Below the pieces are notes generated by a model. That model ran no database searches and was not told the DNA's origin. It saw nothing but the letters and a program-made list of their open reading frames with translations. 64,000 nucleotides of DNA from Flavobacteriales bacterium. GTDB taxonomy: Bacteria; Bacteroidota; Bacteroidia; Flavobacteriales_F; PHOS-HE28. The first letter of the stretch is position 1. Each line of letters opens with the position of its first letter. The stretch is taken from positions 310,001 through 374,000 of the forward strand of contig JADKAN010000001.1 in assembly GCA_016719225.1 (NCBI GenBank). The letters run 5' to 3'. Shown here piece by piece: positions 59,065 through 64,000 of this stretch. Made by a program: the position numbers and the translations under genes.

Positions 59065-60360
59065 TCACCTTCCGGAGCATTGGGACCCGTCCAAGGAAGC
59101 ACCCCAAATGTCTTCCCCCCTGCGAATACAAAGCACATGCATCCCATTCTCAAACGTGTACGCCACGACCAGCCCATTCCGTTCCGCCATCTCCTTCACC
59201 ATGGAAAGGCCGAGACCTGCGGAGGAACTGGATGGATCGCCCTTGGCAAAGCGTTCGAAAAGCGTGCTGGGGTCCACGGCAAGTGTGCCGCCACTGTTGC
59301 GCACAGTGATCGCATCGCGCGTGGTGGTGATGGTGATCGATCCGCCTTGCAGGTTGTGCTGAACGGCGTTGCGCAGCAGATTCGACATCAGCAGTTGTGC
59401 TTGCATGGGCGGCAGTTGGATCCCGCAGGGCTCCTCTTCCGTGAATTGCACCGCGAGTCCTTGTTGTGCGATCGGGTCCTTCAGCAATTCCAGCTCCTCG
59501 TGGATGATGCGCTGCCAGTCCACATTCTCCGCAGGGGTTCCGCCTTCGCCGACCTTGGCCAAGAGCAGCATGTCATTGATGGTGCGGCCCATCCGCTCCG
59601 ATGCCGTGTACATGCCTTGGATCACCTCGGCTTCGCGCTCGCCCATCGCGGGCGATTGGATCAGTTGATCGAGCCTTCCGCGCAGTATCGCCAGCGGCGT
59701 GCGCAACTCGTGCGCGGCCTGTTCGGTGAATCGTTTTTGTGCAGTGAAGTCGCGGCGCATGTTGGCCATCATGCCCTCCAGCGCGTTCGCCATGCCGGTG
59801 AATTCATCCACGTTGGAAGCGGCCAGCGGAGGCGAAGGACCATCAGGGCGGAAGTGTTCCATGGCTTTTAGGCTCGCATGGAACGGACGCCACAAGCGCG
59901 CGGAGAGCCAGCGGAACAACACCAATGTGCACAGCGTGAAGAGCACCAGCACGGCGGCGATACTGAGGGCGATGCCGAATACCAGATCGTCCGTTTCCAA
60001 TTGCGAACGACCGATGGTCATCGTTACCGCGCTGCCGTCCGCCATCGTTGCCGGAAAGCGGCCTACCCGCCACGGGATGTCCTCCGCTTGCAGACTGTCA
60101 TAGATGACCGTGTCGGAGAACAGTTGGTGCGTAATGGTCCCCGCTGCGATCCTTACCAACATGTCGGGAGCTGTGATCTCCAGGTCCCGGTCCGCCGTGC
60201 GCATCCGTTCGCGCAGCAATATCGCATGATCCTCCAGCGCTTCGTCCACCTCCAACGTTACCGTATGGCGCACCAGCCCATAGCCGATGGCCGTGCCGAT
60301 CACCACCATTGGCAGTGCCAAAAGAGCTTGATAGAACGCGGTGCGTTGAAGCAGTTTCAT
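59065..60360 (-). CDS. Membrane sensor histidine kinase (OmpR-partner type)
   Basis: A 431-residue kinase: helix 1 (about 10-28, LLALPMVVIGTAIGYGL), periplasmic domain (~100 residues), helix 2 (FGIALSIAAVLVLFTLCTLV), HAMP-like linker, HisKA with QAAHELRTPLAILRG, HATPase with LLMSNLLRNAVQHN and SAGLGLSMVKEMAERNG. G1 is degenerate (RNSGG in place of DNGxG), as in several Bacteroidota kinases of this group. The ATG overlaps the response regulator stop by 4 bases. The protein ends with ~17 residues (EDIWGASLDGSQCSGR) after the point where the relic copy at 56612 stops, suggesting an altered C-terminus. Confidence 0.93.
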   Translation of the reverse strand: MKLLQRTAFYQALLALPMVVIGTAIGYGLVRHTVTLEVDEALEDHAILLRERMRTADRDLEITAPDMLVRIAAGTITHQLFSDTVIYDSLQAEDIPWRVGRFPATMADGSAVTMTIGRSQLETDDLVFGIALSIAAVLVLFTLCTLVLFRWLSARLWRPFHASLKAMEHFRPDGPSPPLAASNVDEFTGMANALEGMMANMRRDFTAQKRFTEQAAHELRTPLAILRGRLDQLIQSPAMGEREAEVIQGMYTASERMGRTINDMLLLAKVGEGGTPAENVDWQRIIHEELELLKDPIAQQGLAVQFTEEEPCGIQLPPMQAQLLMSNLLRNAVQHNLQGGSITITTTRDAITVRNSGGTLAVDPSTLFERFAKGDPSSSSAGLGLSMVKEMAERNGLVVAYTFENGMHVLCIRRGEDIWGASLDGSQCSGR

Positions 60361-61037
60361 GTGCGGTCGCTCATGCGGTAGCCGAGGCCGTAGACGGTCT
60401 TGATCAAGCCGTCACATCCGTGTGCGGCGAGCTTTTTCCGCAAATTCTTGACATGCGCATAGAGGAAGTCGTCGCGGTCCATGCGCTCCGCAAGGTCGCC
60501 CCACACATGCTCCAGGATCGCGCTTCGCGAAAGCACGCGGTCCTTGTTCACGGCCAGGAAATGCAGCAGGTCGAATTCGGTCCCGGTAAGATCCAAGTGC
60601 TCGCCTTGCACTTCCGCCAAGCGGTCATCCGGCACGACGCGCAAGGTCCCGATGGTGATGGAGTCCTGTGCCTTGGCCTGTTTGCGTCGCACCAAGGCCC
60701 GCATTCGCGCCACAAGTTCCGGCAGGTGAAATGGCTTCGGAAGATAGTCGTCGGCGCCTAGGTCGAGGCCATTCACTTTGTCATCCAGCGATCCCTTTGC
60801 GGAGATGATGATGATGCCGCAGCTGTTGTCGGCCTTGCGCAATGCGCGAACGATGTCGAGCCCGTTCCCAAGGGGCAGGGTAATGTCCACCAGGACGGCG
60901 TCATAGCTGTGCAGTTGCGCCTTTTCCATGGCGGTAGGGAAGTCCGTGGCGGATTCCACCAAGTGGCCTTCGTCCTGCAAGTACTGCCGGATGGCCCGGC
61001 GCAGTTCCGATTCGTCCTCGATGAGGAGCACCTTCAT
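60357..61037 (-). CDS. OmpR/PhoB-family response regulator
   Basis: A 226-residue DNA-binding regulator. Receiver with KVLLIEDESELRRAI, phosphoacceptor in AVLVDITLPLGNG, IISAKGSLDDKVNGLDLGAD and Lys in DDYLPKPFHLPEL; then a winged-helix output domain (TGTEFDLLHFLAVNKDRVLS, LEHVWGDLAERMDRDDFLYA, LRKKLAAHGCDGLIKTVYGL). It is the first gene of a two-gene unit with the kinase (ATGA overlap). Likely targets are the adjacent efflux or arsenic genes, by position only. Confidence 0.95.
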   Translation of the reverse strand: MKVLLIEDESELRRAIRQYLQDEGHLVESATDFPTAMEKAQLHSYDAVLVDITLPLGNGLDIVRALRKADNSCGIIIISAKGSLDDKVNGLDLGADDYLPKPFHLPELVARMRALVRRKQAKAQDSITIGTLRVVPDDRLAEVQGEHLDLTGTEFDLLHFLAVNKDRVLSRSAILEHVWGDLAERMDRDDFLYAHVKNLRKKLAAHGCDGLIKTVYGLGYRMSDRT

Positions 61038-61142
61038 GCGTGCAAGCTATACCGCGATCCTATCGCGATCTTGAAGAACTGAAATCAAGGACTGGCGGCC
61101 TCAACGCTGACATTCAAGGACTGCGGGTGATCAGTGCTTGGC

Positions 61143-63467
61143 CTAGAACTCCAACCGGTAACTCACATTCGGGATGATACCCAACTGATATTTCGTTACC
61201 ATTTCACCCTTCCGACCGTCGTAATAGGTGTATGCAGGATTCTGCGCGTTGGTCACATTCTGTAGGTCCAACGCCCAAGTGCCTGTGCGGCGTTGATGGT
61301 CGTGTTTCAAGTACACCCGCACGTCCAAGCTATAGGTCGCACCGAGCTGAACGGTCCAAAGGCCCGGATCGAATACGGGCGGATCTTGTGGAGCTCCCAA
61401 AGCTTCCGGATTGGCGCGTGGCCCACCACCGGCATTGAAGCGCCCGCTCAAGCCCCATGTGCGCGTTACGGCTTCTTTTACTTTGGCGAATTCCTTTCCC
61501 CCAAGCAGGTTCATGCCCCAAGTACCTGCCCAGCGACTGTCGTATTCATCGCCGTGTGCGTCGGTGTAGCGGCTTGTGTATACCGTAGCGTTGGCGGCGT
61601 AATAGTAATGATCCGCGAAACGGTGGTTCACGCTCAACTCCACTCCGGTATTATACGCGTCGCCGGTGTTCTGCAGAGGCGAACCGATGGGAAGGTCCCA
61701 AACGTTCAAAATGCTCAAGCCCCGAAGGCTTGCAGTATCGTTGGCGTAGTAGGGCAGGGGAGCACGAACCAACTGTTGGTAGTAGACTTCCCCATGCAAT
61801 GTCATGTTCTTCTTGATCGGCAGGTCCATGCCCAGCACCAGATCATGCGACCGGATCATCCCGATGTCGTGGTTCGAAAAGCCGACCTGGCCCACCGGTT
61901 GCACATTCATTACCTGCCATTCCGGCAGCAGGGCCCGCACCCCGTATTCCAATGCCCACTTTCCGCCGTTCGGGAGCTTCCATTCCAATCCGGCCCGCGG
62001 CTCGGCGACCAGATCTTTATTAAAGGTGAGGTATGAAATGCCGAATCCTGCCGAGGCTTGCAGGCGCTCGGTCAAGCTGTACCGGCCTATTACCCAAGGC
62101 CTCATTAACCATCCGTTCAGATCGCTGTCGATCAAGGTGGTCATGCTGCGTTGCGTGGCACTCGCACCGGCGGCATAACCGGAGCGGCTGCCCACTGCGC
62201 CTTCCACCTCCGCTACTGCCGAGATCTTGCGCTCGCTGAACGGAATGTCCGTGCTGTACTGGATGCTGAAGTCTTTGTTGAGCCCGTCCTCCCTGCGGTC
62301 CTGATCGCCTTCTGAGACCACCAACGTGGAACTGAATATGGCACTTCCCTTCAATGGCAAACGCACGCTTGCGCCTGCTGCGCCGGCGCTCGCAGTGAAA
62401 TTTATATCCTTGCTGTCCTTGTCGGTCTTCCATTTTGTCGTATCCCGATTCGCCAAGAAGTTATTGCTGCTGTTCCCACCCAGACCGAAGAGGTGGAGGT
62501 CGCCGCGCTTGCCCGCTGGTAACGTAACGTGGAAGGACAGGTCCTGGAAGTTCACCGCCTCGTCCCCCAGATCCACGCCGATCGCGTTCAACAGGCCCAC
62601 GGTAGAGTATCTGTAGTTCACCAAATAGGAGGACCGACCCCCTTTTCCGATAGGCCCTTCCGTGGAAACGTCGAGGCCCACCAGGTCCGCTTGTAACGTC
62701 CATTCCTGATGGCTGCTGTTGCCGTTGCGCAACTGCATGTCAAGGATCCCCCCCAGTGCGTTGTCCTTGCCCGGCGGCAATACGCCGGTGAGTAATTGGG
62801 ATGTGCCCAGCATTTGTGCGCTAAGGATATTCACACCGCCACCACTTGACGTCGGCTGGTCACTGGCTGTACCCGCATTGCCCAAATGGTTCGGGCTTAC
62901 GATCTCCGCGCCTTGCAAATACCACGCATTGGTGTTGGGCCCGTTCCCACGGATGCTCAAGTGGTTGGCTCCATTGCCCACCTGTACCACACCGGGAAAA
63001 GCCGCCACCAAACGACCCGGATCACTGAATGTGGATGGCCAACGCAAGCTCTGCTCCACGGTGAATGCTTGTGACCCTAAAGGTGAGGCCTGTTCCCGGG
63101 CCATGGGATTGATCGTTACCGAGCTGAGCTCTTTGCCGGTAGGCGACAGTTCCAGCCGCTGCTCACTTTGCTTTCCGGCGCGAAGAAGCAGTTCCGGCAC
63201 TTCCAACGTGTCGTAGCCAACTGCGGCCGCACGCAAAGCGTAGTGCCCAACAGGAATGGCTGCCATGCGGAATTTCCCCGCACTATCGCTGGTGGTGGTG
63301 AGCGAAATGTTACCCGGAACAAGATAGAGCGAGGCTTCTTTAACCGGTTGGCCTGTGCGTATGTCCACCACTTCACCTGTCAGCGTGGCCATCGGCGGCT
63401 GGGCACTGCCGGATAGCGCGGTGAACGTGATGAGCAGCGCGAGAAGCCGATCCAGTGTATGAATCAT
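61143..63467 (-). CDS. TonB-dependent receptor with carboxypeptidase-like N-terminal domain
   Basis: A 774-residue outer-membrane receptor. Signal peptide LALLITFTALSGSAQ, a carboxypeptidase-D regulatory-like domain (about 28-110: TLTGEVVDIRTGQPVKEASL, GHYALRAAAVGYDTLEVPEL), a plug domain (about 115-240: VVQVGNGANHLSIRGNGPNT) and a beta-barrel ending in the aromatic C-terminus SYRLEF. No SusD gene accompanies it, so glycan uptake is less likely; iron, other metal or peptide uptake is possible. Divergent from the small membrane protein at the right edge. Confidence 0.93.
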   Translation of the reverse strand: MIHTLDRLLALLITFTALSGSAQPPMATLTGEVVDIRTGQPVKEASLYLVPGNISLTTTSDSAGKFRMAAIPVGHYALRAAAVGYDTLEVPELLLRAGKQSEQRLELSPTGKELSSVTINPMAREQASPLGSQAFTVEQSLRWPSTFSDPGRLVAAFPGVVQVGNGANHLSIRGNGPNTNAWYLQGAEIVSPNHLGNAGTASDQPTSSGGGVNILSAQMLGTSQLLTGVLPPGKDNALGGILDMQLRNGNSSHQEWTLQADLVGLDVSTEGPIGKGGRSSYLVNYRYSTVGLLNAIGVDLGDEAVNFQDLSFHVTLPAGKRGDLHLFGLGGNSSNNFLANRDTTKWKTDKDSKDINFTASAGAAGASVRLPLKGSAIFSSTLVVSEGDQDRREDGLNKDFSIQYSTDIPFSERKISAVAEVEGAVGSRSGYAAGASATQRSMTTLIDSDLNGWLMRPWVIGRYSLTERLQASAGFGISYLTFNKDLVAEPRAGLEWKLPNGGKWALEYGVRALLPEWQVMNVQPVGQVGFSNHDIGMIRSHDLVLGMDLPIKKNMTLHGEVYYQQLVRAPLPYYANDTASLRGLSILNVWDLPIGSPLQNTGDAYNTGVELSVNHRFADHYYYAANATVYTSRYTDAHGDEYDSRWAGTWGMNLLGGKEFAKVKEAVTRTWGLSGRFNAGGGPRANPEALGAPQDPPVFDPGLWTVQLGATYSLDVRVYLKHDHQRRTGTWALDLQNVTNAQNPAYTYYDGRKGEMVTKYQLGIIPNVSYRLEF

Positions 63468-63810
63468 GATGTGAAGCTAAGGACTTCAACAAGGGACATG
63501 GGGATGACTTCGTCTTTTTTGACAGGCTCACATCCCGACAGCCTTAATGCAGATCTCGGCGGAATTAAGAGATAGGGTCCTATGCTGCGGTATGGAACGC
63601 AGAAATGGAGGATCCAGGAGCGGGACAGGTTCTGCTGCCGTTTTTTGCGATACAAGTGGTCAAAGCAAGCCCTGACCGGTCATCGGCGCTTGCGCCGGTG
63701 ATCGTAACCAAGTTCCGCGTTCAAGCATCGGATGATGGATGACGCCTGTCATTCCTCCAAGTGATGATCAGCAGCAAAAGCAGCATTGCCGAACTTACTT
63801 TTGGCCTGCG
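63468..63810. other. Divergent intergenic region
   Basis: About 340 bases between the TonB receptor (minus) and the edge gene (plus). It should hold both promoters. No clear -7/-33 pair or operator palindrome was identified. An open minus-strand frame at 63464-63655 has no support. Confidence 0.5.
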
Positions 63811-64000
63811 ATGCGCGTTTTTTCGGTCGTTCTCCTGTTGCACTTTATTGCCATCACCGTTGCTCCGGCGTGGATCACGTTGGACTTTGTGGTGGAGCGC
63901 GACCGTATTGAGCGGGAACTTTGCGTGCAGCGTTCGGTGCCTGAGGGTCAGCGGACCTGCCACGGACAATGCTTCCTTATGAAGCGTTTGCAGAAGAGCG
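63811..64000 (+). CDS. Small membrane protein with Cys motif, cut by the right edge
   Basis: Partial gene: 63 codons from ATG at 63811, open to the window edge. The product opens with one helix (VFSVVLLLHFIAITVAPAW) followed by FVVERDRIERELCVQRSVPE and TCHGQCFLMKRLQK. This pattern (a helix, then E/N-x-LC-x(n)-C-x-G-x-CxLxK-L) is a recurring small Bacteroidota protein often found near metal or TonB genes. The three cysteines suggest metal binding. A different frame starting at 63761 overlaps it and is a shadow. Function unknown. Confidence 0.75.
   Translation, partial: MRVFSVVLLLHFIAITVAPAWITLDFVVERDRIERELCVQRSVPEGQRTCHGQCFLMKRLQKS

Noticed and set aside
56804..59115. Transposon or integrative element carrying the ars genes
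   Set aside because: No transposase, integrase or inverted ends; the flanking copies are gene ends with clear divergence.

Overview
The window looks like a chromosomal piece of a high-GC Bacteroidota, most likely order Flavobacteriales. The support is family content rather than any marker gene: cargo proteins with C-terminal sorting domains of the type IX secretion system (T9SS, types A and B), PorP/SprF-like outer-membrane partners, OmpA/PD40 proteins, a regulator-propeller sensor, an S46 dipeptidyl-peptidase, a carboxypeptidase-like TonB receptor and DUF1573. I see no rRNA, tRNA, CRISPR array, integrase or transposase.

Layout. 1-4.0 kb: the 3' end of an RND efflux operon (adaptor, permease) closed by a strong terminator. 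4.0-5.8 kb: arginine decarboxylase and a small nucleotidyltransferase. 5.8-7.1 kb: gene-poor DNA with a 14-copy octamer array and an orphan minus-strand terminator. 7.1-10.7 kb: two T9SS type A secreted proteins, one carrying an S74 self-cleaving chaperone domain. 10.9-13.7 kb: CorA, MscS channel, PepE-type peptidase. 13.9-17.0 kb: an overlapping three-gene phosphorelay operon. 17.7-18.9 kb: a secreted serine hydrolase.

19.3-38.5 kb, all minus strand, is the core of the window: two tandem modules with the order type B cargo, PorP/SprF, PD40/OmpA. Nearly all junctions overlap by 1-4 bases, so translation is probably coupled. The first module (26.1 to 19.3 kb) has no stop or frameshift, but a ~350-bp heptanucleotide array sits in frame in the leader region of its PorP gene. 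The second module (38.5 to 26.2 kb) also carries a secreted unknown protein and a propeller/PP2C sensor. It holds three independent lesions: TAA and a 5-bp tandem duplication in the cargo gene, and TAG in the OmpA gene.

38.6-50.7 kb holds housekeeping and envelope genes: DUF202, S46 peptidase, pterin dehydratase, DUF1573, S41 protease, a YwqK-like protein, PBP1C, a secreted serine protease, a histone H1-like protein and a beta-propeller. 50.7-56.5 kb is a second RND operon (lipoprotein, TolC, adaptor, permease, propeller). 56.6-61.0 kb is an arsenic cassette (ArsR, phosphatase-fold reductase, Acr3) joined to a histidine kinase/response regulator pair. A second, diverged copy of the kinase's 3' end lies on the other side of the cassette, which looks like a recombination scar. 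61.1-64.0 kb holds a TonB-dependent receptor and, divergently, the start of a small cysteine-containing membrane protein cut by the window edge.
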